Of a DNA stretch of 64,000 bases, positions 46,959-56,166 are shown one piece after another (position 1 is the first letter of the stretch; the number at the start of each line of letters is the position of its first letter). The DNA lies in the NCBI GenBank assembly GCA_019636375.1, contig JAHBXS010000001.1:1116001-1180000 (forward strand), in the 5' to 3' direction. A program made the translations under genes and the position numbers. Source of the DNA: Pirellulaceae bacterium. GTDB lineage: Bacteria > Planctomycetota > Planctomycetia > Pirellulales > Pirellulaceae. Under the pieces are notes generated by a model. The model had not been told where the DNA came from. It was given only the letters and a program-made list of their open reading frames with translations, and made no database searches.

Positions 46959-47735
46959 CTATTTTTGACGGTGTTTTTCGAGGCGTTCCATGGCGGCTCG
47001 CATGAGTTTTACGAGGTCTTCTCGCTCGGATTTCGAGTCGTCGATCTGAATGCGGAGTTTTTCGTTCTCAGCTTCAAGTGTGGCGTATTCGCTGCGGAGC
47101 GATTCGACTTCTTGTTCGCGTTCTTCTGATGACTTCTTTAGCGTGACAAGTTCTTCGCGGCAGAGTTGAAGGTCAAGGAGTTTTATGCGCGAGGTATCGA
47201 TGAGTTCGTTGAGTTTGGCGATGCTGGTCGATTGCTCTGTGATTTTAGCTTCGTGTTGTTTGACAAGATTTTGCAATGACTCGGCAGCTTGTTGGGAAGT
47301 GCGTTCTTGATTTTGAAGGCTTTCGAGTTGGCCTTGTAGCTGCCTGGCCGTCTGTCGGGCATTGCGAAGGTCGGCGATAAGCTGGCGTTTTTCGTCTTTG
47401 ATGACCGAGATTTTGTCTTGAGCCGCTCGAAGATGACGGACGATTTTATAGGCCCGAGCCTGAGCCTCTTGTTGTGCTCGCAGAAGTTCTTCGATTTCCG
47501 GAATGGGGAGCCCGTAGATTTTGTCCAACTCGGCGGAAGATGAGTCGTCAACGCTTTCGTTTTCGAGGTCGCAATCTCGGGCGTCCTCAGTCAATTCACC
47601 TTGGGAATCGGAGGCGACCTCTAAGGTAAGGTCGTAGTCTTCATGGGCGTTCGGTGCGGCCGTTCCTTGAGCCTCAAGCGGAGATGCCGCCGTTGGGGAA
47701 TCGACGGGAGGCATGATTTTCTGTTGGTCTGACAA
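46959..47735 (-). CDS. Coiled-coil protein, function unknown
   Basis: 258 residues. A low-complexity acidic N-terminus (to residue about 80) precedes a continuous heptad-like coiled coil to the end, rich in Gln, Lys, Glu and Leu (ARAYKIVRHLRAAQDKISVIKDEKRQLIADL; EYATLEAENEKLRIQIDDSKSEREDLVKLMRAAMERLEKH). No signal or membrane helix. Similar proteins are common in planctomycetes, but none is characterised. The stop codon falls right at a terminator. It shares no clear operon with neighbours. Confidence 0.65.
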   Translation of the reverse strand: MSDQQKIMPPVDSPTAASPLEAQGTAAPNAHEDYDLTLEVASDSQGELTEDARDCDLENESVDDSSSAELDKIYGLPIPEIEELLRAQQEAQARAYKIVRHLRAAQDKISVIKDEKRQLIADLRNARQTARQLQGQLESLQNQERTSQQAAESLQNLVKQHEAKITEQSTSIAKLNELIDTSRIKLLDLQLCREELVTLKKSSEEREQEVESLRSEYATLEAENEKLRIQIDDSKSEREDLVKLMRAAMERLEKHRQK

Positions 47736-48063
47736 CTTGCTTGCCCCTGAATTAGGTTGAAGTCAGTCTTTGCGATTGACGCCGCTGCAGTTTCAGCGAT
47801 AGCAGAGCCAGTTAAAACCACTGCAGCGTTTCTATCCCTCCATTGTAGTCACGCGAATCGGTGACGCAATTTGGCAAGGGAGGAGAATAGTTTAGGCCGC
47901 AAAATCGGTCCCAGGTCGAGAAGGTATCAGGAGGATTGTGGTGAATGTATCGAGAAACCTAACGAGTCTTCGAACGAGTCGGCGGGAATGAAAAGGAGCG
48001 ACCGTTAATCTGACGAGGCTCAAGGTTCGGGGCGGACATGACAAAAATGCAATACCGCCGCGA
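47736..48063. other. 328-bp intergenic region
   Basis: Lies upstream of the coiled-coil gene, downstream of the PHA-system gene. I see no gene, RNA or hairpin with a T-tract here. Confidence 0.5.
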
Positions 48064-48369
48064 TTAACTGATCGCTTCGCGGATTTTGGCGGCGACTTCT
48101 CGCTCAATGGCACCGCGAAAAGGGAGGGCCGCAAAGGGGAGGCTGCCTTGAACATGCACGACTGCAACTCGCGATTCCATGCGACCGCTGATCGAAAATC
48201 CCATCGCTTTGAAACTAAAATCCAAATTTCCGTGCTCGTCCCAAACCTCGACGATTTCCGTCACGGTTATCGTCGTCATGCTGCGGACTTTTTGCGAAAA
48301 TTCCCGCAAACGCTCGGCGACTATCGCAGGCTCTTCATCGTGGGGGACTTGGACCGAAAAATTAGGCAT
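48064..48369 (-). CDS. Polyhydroxyalkanoic-acid-system family protein
   Basis: Small protein of 101 residues. MPNFSVQVPHDEEPAIVAERLREFSQKV and WDEHGNLDFSFKAMGFSISGRMESRVAVVHVQGSLPFAALPFRGAIEREVAAKIREAI match the family often found next to polyhydroxyalkanoate granule genes (TIGR02610-like). The fold resembles a bacterial SRPBCC/phasin-like half-barrel. No PHA synthase is in the window, so a link to storage granules is inference only. Confidence 0.8.
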   Translation of the reverse strand: MPNFSVQVPHDEEPAIVAERLREFSQKVRSMTTITVTEIVEVWDEHGNLDFSFKAMGFSISGRMESRVAVVHVQGSLPFAALPFRGAIEREVAAKIREAIS

Positions 48370-48545
48370 GGTCGTAGGGCCGGTTGTTCAAAATTTGGCA
48401 AAAAAAGTATTCGTTTGTATTTCGTGCATCTGCGACTACTGCGTATGCAGCGATTTTTTGAGGCTGCTTCATTACTGCGATTTTCAATCCTTAGCAGACT
48501 AATGCCGACTCGTCTTGAGTCAATTGTCCTCAATTGTTTGTTGCA

Positions 48546-49823
48546 CTACGAGCCGCCGAGTTCAGTTGCTCGGTTGACTCGTTTGATGGCGATCATAAAA
48601 GCAGCCGTACGGAGGCTGACATTTCGCTCAAGCGACATTTGCCAAACTTCGTCGAAGGCGGTTGACAAAATGTACTCAAGTTGTTGGCGAACGCGATTGA
48701 GATCCCAACTATAGTACTGACGGTTCTGGACCCATTCAAAATAGCTGACGGTAACGCCGCCGGCATTGGCCAAGATATCGGGGAGAATCACGACCCCATT
48801 TTGATAGAGATAATCGTCGGCCACAGGATGTAGCGGATTATTGGCCCCTTCGATGATAAAGCGGGCCTTGATGCTGCGCATGTTTTCTTCGTGAATGACG
48901 TTTCCGACAGCGCTCGGGACGAGCATCTCGACGTCGAGAGCCAAAAGCTCTTCGTTCGAAATTTTGTCGGCTTCGGAATAGCCCTCCAATGAACCGTGTT
49001 TCAGCAAGTAGGACAGCATTTCGGGAATGTTTAATCCATTGGAGTTATAGTAACCGCCGCTGATGTCGCTGACGGCCAAGATTGGGAACTCCGATTCATG
49101 CATGAACTTGGCGGCATGAGAACCAACGTTGCCGAACCCTTGGATCGCGATTCGACAATCTGCCGGGCGATGGCCGAGCCGCTTCAAAAGTTTAAATGCT
49201 AGGATACCGCAACCGCGACCGGTCGCTTCCTCTCGCCCCTTGGCACCGTAGTCTTCGACCGGCTTGCCAGTGATGCAGGCGGGGTTGAAGCCGTGATACT
49301 TTTCCCATTGGTTCCGAATCCACGACATTGTTTCGGCGTTGGTTCCCATGTCGGGGGCGGGGATGTCAACGTCGGGTCCGATGGCGATATGGATTTGATC
49401 GATGAACTTTCGGGTAATGCGTTCGAGTTCCTTGCGGCTCAATTTTCGAGGATCGACACAGATGCCTCCTTTGGCGCCTCCGTAAGGAATGTTCACAACT
49501 GCCGTTTTCCAAGTCATCAGCGAGGCCAAGGCTCGTACTTCATCCAGATCCACGTCCCAGTGGTAGCGGAGCCCGCCCTTCATCGGCCCGCGGGCGTTAT
49601 TATGCTGCACACGGTAACCGACCAAAGTCTCCATCCGACCGTCGTCCATTTCAACGGGGACTTGCACGGTTAGCTCTCGTCGGGCCATGATAAGGCGGCG
49701 TCGAATCTCCGACGGGAGCTCCAGTTGGTCGGCGGCACGATCAAAGTAGAGCTGAACGGCTTCGTTCGGTTTGAGGGGGCGGTTTAATTTTGTGGGTTTA
49801 TTTGCGGTTGCGGCGTCGTTCAT
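48546..49823 (-). CDS. gdhA: Glutamate dehydrogenase (Glu/Leu/Phe/Val family)
   Basis: Reversible oxidative deamination of glutamate with NAD(P). 425 residues, matching the standard hexameric enzyme. The substrate domain has GPMKGGLRYHWDVDLDEVRALASLMTWKTAVVNIPYGGAKGGI (catalytic lysine), and AIGPDVDIPAPDMGTNAETMSWI. The Rossmann domain has AIQGFGNVGSHAAKFM and EGANNPLHPVADDYL. Coenzyme specificity cannot be settled from sequence alone. It is divergent from the pseudokinase gene; the shared 109-bp gap should carry both promoters. Confidence 0.95.
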   Translation of the reverse strand: MNDAATANKPTKLNRPLKPNEAVQLYFDRAADQLELPSEIRRRLIMARRELTVQVPVEMDDGRMETLVGYRVQHNNARGPMKGGLRYHWDVDLDEVRALASLMTWKTAVVNIPYGGAKGGICVDPRKLSRKELERITRKFIDQIHIAIGPDVDIPAPDMGTNAETMSWIRNQWEKYHGFNPACITGKPVEDYGAKGREEATGRGCGILAFKLLKRLGHRPADCRIAIQGFGNVGSHAAKFMHESEFPILAVSDISGGYYNSNGLNIPEMLSYLLKHGSLEGYSEADKISNEELLALDVEMLVPSAVGNVIHEENMRSIKARFIIEGANNPLHPVADDYLYQNGVVILPDILANAGGVTVSYFEWVQNRQYYSWDLNRVRQQLEYILSTAFDEVWQMSLERNVSLRTAAFMIAIKRVNRATELGGS

Positions 49824-49932
49824 TGAAGAATTCTTGACGAAGGCAGTTCGGATGTCAGCACGTTGAGTTAAAATCTATATTTAATGTAGCCGGTAACCTG
49901 AATAAATCCAACACCCAGCAGTCTGGTGAATC

Positions 49933-52836
49933 GTGAAACTTGAATCAAGTCAAACTTGGCAGCGTCTCGTCGCCAGCCGTTTGATTGCGCCGAGTCAACT
50001 GGCTGGCCTGGGGACCCGCATCCAGACTGAAAATGTTGATTTGGAGTCGCCGAGTGTTTTGTTTGAGTGGTTGCAACAGGTTCGGGTGATTTCTCCGTTC
50101 CAAGCGAAAATCTTGGAAAGTGGCGAAAACGGTCCGTTTGTCTTTGGCGAGTATGCCATTTCCTCTCGGATTGACGACGGGCCGTTGGCCGGGCAATACG
50201 CCGGTTTCCATCGCCCCACCGGGCATCCTGTGTTGTTGGAATTTTTCGACTCAGGCGAGGCAGGTTTGGGGACTGAGTTGTGGCCGCAGATCGAATCGAT
50301 TTGCCGCGATGCTTCAAAAGCCCAATCGCCATTTTTGGTGCCGACCTATGAGGCGGTAGCGTTGGCCGAGTACGCATTTGTGGTCAGCGAAAGACCGAAT
50401 GGGGCGTTGCTTGCCGAAAAAGTTCCCCGCAAGGCCCGACTCCCGTGGAAGGCGGCGATCAATTTGGTCGCCCAACTCGCCACGGGCCTCCAAACACTTC
50501 ACGAGCGGGGGGTTTCCCACGGCTCCCTTTCGCCCCGCGCGATTTGGGTCGAAGGAAAACTGCGGCCGAAGATAAAGCTTCCCTTCACCGAAGATATTAA
50601 ATTTCGCGCCCTCGACGCCGCGACAAACGAATCAATTCACGACTACCAAGCGCCCGAGGTGTTTTTCGGAGAACCACCCCAACCCGCTTCGGACATTTAT
50701 TCGCTGGGTTGCTTGCTGGTCCGCTTGATCAGTGGGCGTGGAGTTGCCGGAGGTGAAACGACGGAAGAGAAACTTGAATTTCTGAAACAACCAAGTTGCC
50801 CTAACCTTGGTCGCTATGAATTGCCAGCGGAAATTGAAACGCTCGCGTCGTCGATGATACAGCGTGACATTGGTGGGCGGCCAAGTTCTGTGAAGGAAGT
50901 CTTGGAGGTCTTTCGCAGGCAAACGCGACTGGATGTTGAGCCTTCTGAGAGCGATTCGTCGGAAACCGACAGTCGCGCCCGTTTTCAACGCCATCTCGCG
51001 GCAAACGCGGCCTTTTTCGCATCACCACTCTCGATTGAACCGGTCAATATCACGCCGGACGAATCCCCGAAACTGTCAAACAAGCCGAAGTCGGAAGCGC
51101 CAATCGCTGATGTCGCCGAATATCAGCGGCAAATTCGCGAACAACGAAAACGCAGCCAATGGGCTCGGGGTTTGACATTGGTACTTGGAAGCGTGGCGAT
51201 GTTCGGTTTGGTTTTGTTTCTCGTTTCCAGGTTGACTTTGGAACGCCCGCAATGGAGTGGCGACGGGAATGATGTGAAAACGAACGCAACGGCTCAGGCG
51301 GGTAACGCAAAAGAAGGCGATACGCGCGACGAGCCCCCAGCTGGAATGGAGCCCCCACCCCCAGGTACCGTTTTGCATCAGTTTGTGCGGGCTGACGATG
51401 GCGTCATGCTTTGGGAGTCCCCAACGACGGGGCCCCGTTTGGATTTTGAATGGTTGCCGCAAAATGCCCGGCTTATTTTCACCGTTCGGTTGGCCGACGT
51501 TGTTCAACAACCTCAGGGCAGATTGGCCCTTGATGCGTTAGCCCCTGAACTTCGTCAGCAGATCGACGCCTGGTTGGCCACGTTGGCTTTGCAAGAAACC
51601 GATGTCAAACAAGCCATCATTGCGCTGTATCCTCTCGATGACGCCTTTTATTCGCCCCTATCGATCATTAGCTTGGCGAACGAAGTCCCTTTGCAGCGTT
51701 TAAAGGAATTGTGGAATGCCGTCGCCGATGAATCGGACGCGAAAATTCTACGCGCTGGAGAGGTTAGCTTTTTCCCGTTGAAATCGCCACGTGATGAAGG
51801 GAAGGTCACGGGCTTTGTCGTTGGGCCGCATACGTTGGTGCGGCAGTCGCTTGAGTTTCAGGGGCTAAGCTCTCTGGACGGATCGCTGCGGAGTTTGGCT
51901 CGCCGTGTTGATTCAAGCCGCCACTTCAATGCACTTGTCCTCCCCAGCGCGATGTTCAATCAACAGGGTCAGGCGTTGGTCGGCGAGGTCTGGGGACCAG
52001 TGCTGCGAACCGCACGAAACTTGACTCCGACGGAGATTAAGGGACTGCTATTTAGCCTGCATTTTGAGGGGCAACAATGCTACTGGGAACTAACGATGGA
52101 TCATGCGATTGACAGCAAACCTCCCGCGATGATCACTGCCATCAACAGTGTAATGGCAGAGGCGCGGTGGCTAGTTGATTTGGCAGCTGCGGATTTGCCG
52201 GTCGATCCGTATTGGGATCGCGTGCGAGTACGACTCAACAATATCGTTGATGGCTGGATCCGAACCAGTCGTTTTGGCGGCGAAGCAGGATTGGTAATTG
52301 TTAATAATTGGGTTCCCGATTCGGCAGTCCATAATCTTCTAAAGGCCAGTGACTTGGCCCTCCGACTCGGCAGTGCAGCCCCGCTTGAGGTCATCACAAC
52401 GCGTCCTCGAGTCCCGCAAACGCTAGAGGAACTGTTGCAGACCAAACGTGATTTGAGCGTGACGACCAATCCCGACTTAAACATTTTGCTGAAGAACCTC
52501 GAAACCGAAGTCAATGAGACTTACTCCGACCTCCCATTTTCGTTTCAAATTGAAATTGCCGGAAATAGTTTATTGCTGGAAGGCATCACACAAAACCAAC
52601 GTCCGGGCGATTTCGAATTGATTAATAAGAGCTTGGAACAAATTCTCACCGAGATTGTCTTTCGAGCGAATCCTGACAAAGAAGCTGCCAGCCCAGCCGA
52701 TCCAAAATGCAAATTGGTTTGGCTATTACAAGAGTCCGCTGATGCCCCGAATCAATCGGTGATTTTAATCACCACGCGAGCGGGAGCCCAAGAAGCTGGA
52801 CTAAAACTGCCTCAGCCCTTTGTTGGCCAGAAATAG
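49933..52836 (+). CDS. Membrane-anchored pseudokinase with large periplasmic-side domain
   Basis: 967 residues, GTG start. Residues about 65-335 have a protein-kinase fold: WKAAINLVAQLATGLQTLHERGVSHGSLSP, DYQAPEVFFGEPPQPASDIYSLGCLLVRLISG. Catalytic residues are lost: the VAIK lysine position is HPVLLEFF, HRDxKxxN reads HGSLSPRA, and no DFG is present. The APE and DxxSLG motifs survive. A membrane helix (GLTLVLGSVAMFGLVLFLV) lies at about residues 412-430, then a 530-residue C-terminal part rich in beta and helical segments with no recognised family. It probably senses or scaffolds without phosphorylating. It may pair with the zinc-ribbon/secretin-like protein downstream. Confidence 0.78.
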   Translation: MKLESSQTWQRLVASRLIAPSQLAGLGTRIQTENVDLESPSVLFEWLQQVRVISPFQAKILESGENGPFVFGEYAISSRIDDGPLAGQYAGFHRPTGHPVLLEFFDSGEAGLGTELWPQIESICRDASKAQSPFLVPTYEAVALAEYAFVVSERPNGALLAEKVPRKARLPWKAAINLVAQLATGLQTLHERGVSHGSLSPRAIWVEGKLRPKIKLPFTEDIKFRALDAATNESIHDYQAPEVFFGEPPQPASDIYSLGCLLVRLISGRGVAGGETTEEKLEFLKQPSCPNLGRYELPAEIETLASSMIQRDIGGRPSSVKEVLEVFRRQTRLDVEPSESDSSETDSRARFQRHLAANAAFFASPLSIEPVNITPDESPKLSNKPKSEAPIADVAEYQRQIREQRKRSQWARGLTLVLGSVAMFGLVLFLVSRLTLERPQWSGDGNDVKTNATAQAGNAKEGDTRDEPPAGMEPPPPGTVLHQFVRADDGVMLWESPTTGPRLDFEWLPQNARLIFTVRLADVVQQPQGRLALDALAPELRQQIDAWLATLALQETDVKQAIIALYPLDDAFYSPLSIISLANEVPLQRLKELWNAVADESDAKILRAGEVSFFPLKSPRDEGKVTGFVVGPHTLVRQSLEFQGLSSLDGSLRSLARRVDSSRHFNALVLPSAMFNQQGQALVGEVWGPVLRTARNLTPTEIKGLLFSLHFEGQQCYWELTMDHAIDSKPPAMITAINSVMAEARWLVDLAAADLPVDPYWDRVRVRLNNIVDGWIRTSRFGGEAGLVIVNNWVPDSAVHNLLKASDLALRLGSAAPLEVITTRPRVPQTLEELLQTKRDLSVTTNPDLNILLKNLETEVNETYSDLPFSFQIEIAGNSLLLEGITQNQRPGDFELINKSLEQILTEIVFRANPDKEAASPADPKCKLVWLLQESADAPNQSVILITTRAGAQEAGLKLPQPFVGQK

Positions 52837-52846
52837 AATTCCCTCC

Positions 52847-52888
52847 GATCATTCGTTTGGAAGTCGCATTGCAAAAAGCCGAATGATC
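52847..52888 (+). terminator. Long-looped inverted repeat after the pseudokinase gene
   Basis: GATCATTCG (52847-52855) pairs with CGAATGATC (52880-52888) around 24 bases, 11 bp after the stop codon. No T-tract follows, so it may be a weak or Rho-assisted terminator or a different structure. Confidence 0.35.
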
Positions 52889-53063
52889 AGCAGTTTAACC
52901 CTGCGGGAGCCCGAAGAACGCTTCAGTTCTGCAGTAAGTCTCAAAAATATCGGTGTTTTATTGGGCGAATTCCGATACAATCAATTCTAGGCAATAGGTT
53001 GGCGTTTGCGCGGGGCTATCGGGGGACGCTTGCCGACTTAAAACGAATTTTTGCTTGAGATCA

Positions 53064-55322
53064 ATGTTCACTATCACTTGTTCGTCGTGTACCGCCAAGC
53101 TCAAGGTCAAAAACCCTCAACTTGTTGGGCAAGTTTTGGCTTGTCCGAAATGTGGGTCGATGATCAAAATCGAGGCCCCAGATGAGACCGCACTTCTCGC
53201 GCCTGAGACTGCGGATACGAACCCAGCACCAGCCAAACCACCGATCAAAAAAACGGTGAGCTCTGAGGCTCCCAAAAAGATCGATGAAATTGATTTCTCG
53301 GAAATTGAAAAACTAATCCGCGAACAAGAAGCCAAAGAGCAAGCGCGAGAAGAAGCACTAAACATTGTGCAACAAACTCCACCTCCCATAACCGTTGAAC
53401 GCACAGCCCCTGCAAAATCGAATCCTTTAAAAAAAGAAGGCCCTCAGGCTTCAGGAAATCGCCCCCGCGCCCAGACCGCTTCCCCGAAGCCCGTCGGGAC
53501 AGGTGCCTCTTCGGCGGGAGTCAAGGGTCAAACTGATCCTGCGTCTGCAATTGACTCTATTGTTCCAATTTTGCCAGATGCGAATTGGGTCTCGCCTGAC
53601 GCAAAGAAACGGCAGAAGTTGTTACTCGTTGTGGCGGCCTCATTCGGTGGCCTACTGATTTTGGCTGCAACGATTTTTTTTGCCGTTAAAGCATTTTCGC
53701 CGAACAAGCCGATCGCGAAGGGGCCTAATGATTCGTCGCGACCCGATGAACCTCACGTTGTTTCGCCAAACAACGTCGATTCTCGCTCAGACGAAAACAA
53801 TGTAAACGAACCGCCTATCACGACAGAGCCCGACCCAGTCGAGCCAGAAAGTATCGACGCGGGCGAACCTGACAGCATTACTCCGCCAACGACCATTACC
53901 GAGACGAATCCACCAAGCCTACCCGGCATCGATGCAATGCCCCCAGCCTTGCCGACAGATAGCATTCAAGAGCCCAATCCGCTGCCGGAAAACGGGACTC
54001 CGCGACCAGGCCCGCGAAACCGCCAAAGTTTGGTAGACCGGATATTTGATGAACCCGCCGTTGCGCCCCAAGCATTGGCCGACTCGAACCTCCCATTTGA
54101 ATCCCTTGAGAATTCGGAACTCAAGACTTTATTTCAACTCGCTGACTCGTCACTTGATGCGTTGGGGGATGTTGCCAGCCGTTTGCAGACGAACGAGTTC
54201 GCTTCTACGGCATCGGTTTTTATCGAGCGGGTCGATGCCGGTGCCAAAAAAGAGCCGAGCGAAATTGTCAAATCTCGTTTTGTGCGATTGAGTTACAAGG
54301 ATATATCGGCGAGCCGTTTCCTTGCGGAGATTTCTAAACTGGCCAACCTTCCAGTGACATTTCACCCGGTTGATTTTGTGACCCACGACATTGACTTGGG
54401 GCAGAAACTTACCTTCGACTTGCAGAATGGCGACCTGTTGCAGGTTTTTGAGGCCGTTGCTCAAGAATTCAAATTCGAAGTGGTGGTGACCGACTGGGGA
54501 ATTTTATTCCAGCATCCTGACGCGTCAACGATCGAGACTCGGGAGTTTCCTTTGCCGTCTTTCCCCGAGCAAACCCCCGAAGACTACAGCGACATCGTTG
54601 ATGGGATCAAAGGAATGATTGCCGTTGGGACTTGGGAACAGGATTCCGGAAACCAAATGGTATTGGCCGGAGACAAGTTGGCGGTGACGCATGAGCGGCG
54701 AGTTTTGGATCAGGTCGAGCGGTTGGTCGCTCAAATTACGGCAAGTTTGCAACTGGAAAAAGTTGATCTCGACAATTTGCCGTTGCCACTCCAGACTCCG
54801 GGGCTTCGATTTTCGCAACGACTGAACCAACGCCTTGAGTTCAACAATATCGATGCCTTGACGTTAGACGAGTTTGCCGACGTGATTCGGGTAACGACGG
54901 GAGTGGAATTGTTGTTTGACTGGCCGGAACTCGTGAAGAACGGGTGGAGTCATCAAGTTACGGTCCCCTTGCATTTCCGGCCTCAGACCGTTGACGAGGC
55001 GATTACGGAACTACGACGGTCAATGCAGGTGAGCTTTGAGTTCTTGGACGATCGTAGTCTGCTACTGACGACGCGCGAGGCAGCTTGGAAGCGAAGGCAA
55101 TTCGAAGTCTACCCAATTCGCGATTTGATCGCTTTTGGAACAAAGCCGGAGACGGTCGTAAAACTTCTGCATCAGGCCGTCGGAAAACATGTTTTTACGT
55201 CGCCGCAGAACCCGATCACTTGTTCGTTCTATGCGAAACCGCAGGCAGTGATTGTGTTCGGCCCGCAACCAATCCAGCGACAAATCGAAGCTGTGCTCGT
55301 TCGCCTGCGGAAGAAAAATTGA
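53064..55322 (+). CDS. Zinc-ribbon, one-helix protein with secretin-like (STN) domains
   Basis: 752 residues. An N-terminal zinc ribbon (CSSCTAKLKVKNPQLVGQVLACPKCG) is followed by a long disordered Pro/Glu/Ala region. A membrane helix lies at about residues 190-212 (LLLVVAASFGGLLILAATIFFAV). Two repeated secretin N-domain-like (STN) regions sit in the C-terminal third: FVRLSYKDISASRFLAEISKLANLPVTFHPVDF and LEFNNIDALTLDEFADVIRVTTGVELLFDW. The STN fold binds ligands or partners in secretins and TonB receptors, but there is no secretin pore. The zinc ribbon on the cytosolic side is unusual. It follows the pseudokinase gene after 227 bp in the same direction. Start at ATG 53064 leaves the ribbon intact. 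Confidence 0.7.
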   Translation: MFTITCSSCTAKLKVKNPQLVGQVLACPKCGSMIKIEAPDETALLAPETADTNPAPAKPPIKKTVSSEAPKKIDEIDFSEIEKLIREQEAKEQAREEALNIVQQTPPPITVERTAPAKSNPLKKEGPQASGNRPRAQTASPKPVGTGASSAGVKGQTDPASAIDSIVPILPDANWVSPDAKKRQKLLLVVAASFGGLLILAATIFFAVKAFSPNKPIAKGPNDSSRPDEPHVVSPNNVDSRSDENNVNEPPITTEPDPVEPESIDAGEPDSITPPTTITETNPPSLPGIDAMPPALPTDSIQEPNPLPENGTPRPGPRNRQSLVDRIFDEPAVAPQALADSNLPFESLENSELKTLFQLADSSLDALGDVASRLQTNEFASTASVFIERVDAGAKKEPSEIVKSRFVRLSYKDISASRFLAEISKLANLPVTFHPVDFVTHDIDLGQKLTFDLQNGDLLQVFEAVAQEFKFEVVVTDWGILFQHPDASTIETREFPLPSFPEQTPEDYSDIVDGIKGMIAVGTWEQDSGNQMVLAGDKLAVTHERRVLDQVERLVAQITASLQLEKVDLDNLPLPLQTPGLRFSQRLNQRLEFNNIDALTLDEFADVIRVTTGVELLFDWPELVKNGWSHQVTVPLHFRPQTVDEAITELRRSMQVSFEFLDDRSLLLTTREAAWKRRQFEVYPIRDLIAFGTKPETVVKLLHQAVGKHVFTSPQNPITCSFYAKPQAVIVFGPQPIQRQIEAVLVRLRKKN

Positions 55323-55336
55323 ACGAGGCGATTTCC

Positions 55337-55927
55337 TTAAAAGTTGTAACCGTGTTCGGCGAGCCGTTTTCCCGACGCAGCATACGCGGCGGCAGGCATA
55401 TCTTGAACTCCCGTCGCATCGATCCAAGTGTTGTAGAACTTAAACAACGCACACACTGAGATCGCGTCGTAGAGTGCCTCGTCGGACCAGCCCGCTTGTT
55501 TGGCACGATCGACGGCTGCTTGATCGACGGCATTTGAATCGCGACAAACCAAATCGATGAATTCGAATAGATAGCGCCAGGAGTCGCTTATGGGCGCGTT
55601 TGGAAGGTCATTCAGCACCGCTTGAACCAGTTCCCGATCATCGAGTAATTCAGCCGCAACTGCGGCGTGAGACCCCGTTCAGAACAAGCAATCGTTTCTT
55701 CTAGAAGTGTAGGCGGCGATTAGTTCGCGAAGGCCGGGAGATAGGGGGCTGGGACCTCGCATGACCCCTTGGGTGAAGGCCATCAGATGTTGAGTATGAG
55801 CCCGAAAATTGAACAAATAGCGAATTTGGGGGACCGGAAGCCCCGCATTTTCCATGCTTTTGATCGCATCACCGACCGCTCCTTCCAGCTCTTTGGTCTC
55901 AACATCCGACAAGTACATTGGTTTCAT
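55337..55927 (-). CDS. Candidate selenoprotein: AhpD-like (carboxymuconolactone decarboxylase family) with CxxU
   Basis: Seen: one TGA at 55681-55679 divides an otherwise continuous 196-residue frame from ATG 55927 to 55337. Read through, residue 83 is the TGA in RRNDCLF-U-TGSHAAVAAELL. Family knowledge: the AhpD/peroxidase-related family has the redox motif CxxC followed by H two residues later (CxxCxxxH), so here the second, peroxide-resolving cysteine is TGA. N-terminal (NAGLPVPQIRYLFNFRAHTQHLMAF) and C-terminal (AKQAGWSDEALYDAISVCALFKFYNTWIDATG) halves are typical of the family, with no other damage. Inference: selenocysteine insertion. Possible role in peroxide or peroxynitrite removal. 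The gene faces the STN gene tail to tail, only 14 bp apart. Confidence 0.8.
55653..55666 (-). promoter_or_regulatory. Putative bacterial SECIS hairpin of the AhpD-like gene
   Basis: On the minus strand GCCGC-AGTT-GCGGC forms a perfect 5-bp stem (6 bp if the loop closes to GU). The loop, with G in its second position, starts 17 nt after the in-frame TGA. That is the near edge of the spacing range known for bacterial SECIS elements. The GC-rich stem lies within coding sequence. Confidence 0.55.
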
Positions 55928-56166
55928 GGGAGTTCTTTTTGGGCATGAATAGAGGGTTGTAAGAGCAAAACGTTGATTTGAATTTAGTCAACTTTTGCAA
56001 AAAAATCCATTGTTTCGCGAAAACGAAGTTGGGGGGGCAACCCGTCTTGGATATACTGAAAGAGTTCGTTTGGCAACGGAAAAGGGTTGAGCCCCTTGAT
56101 TCCGCTGCCGAAATCATTTTTAAACTTTCCTAGTTTTGCTTAGTTTGATCGCTTCGGAGCACCCTG

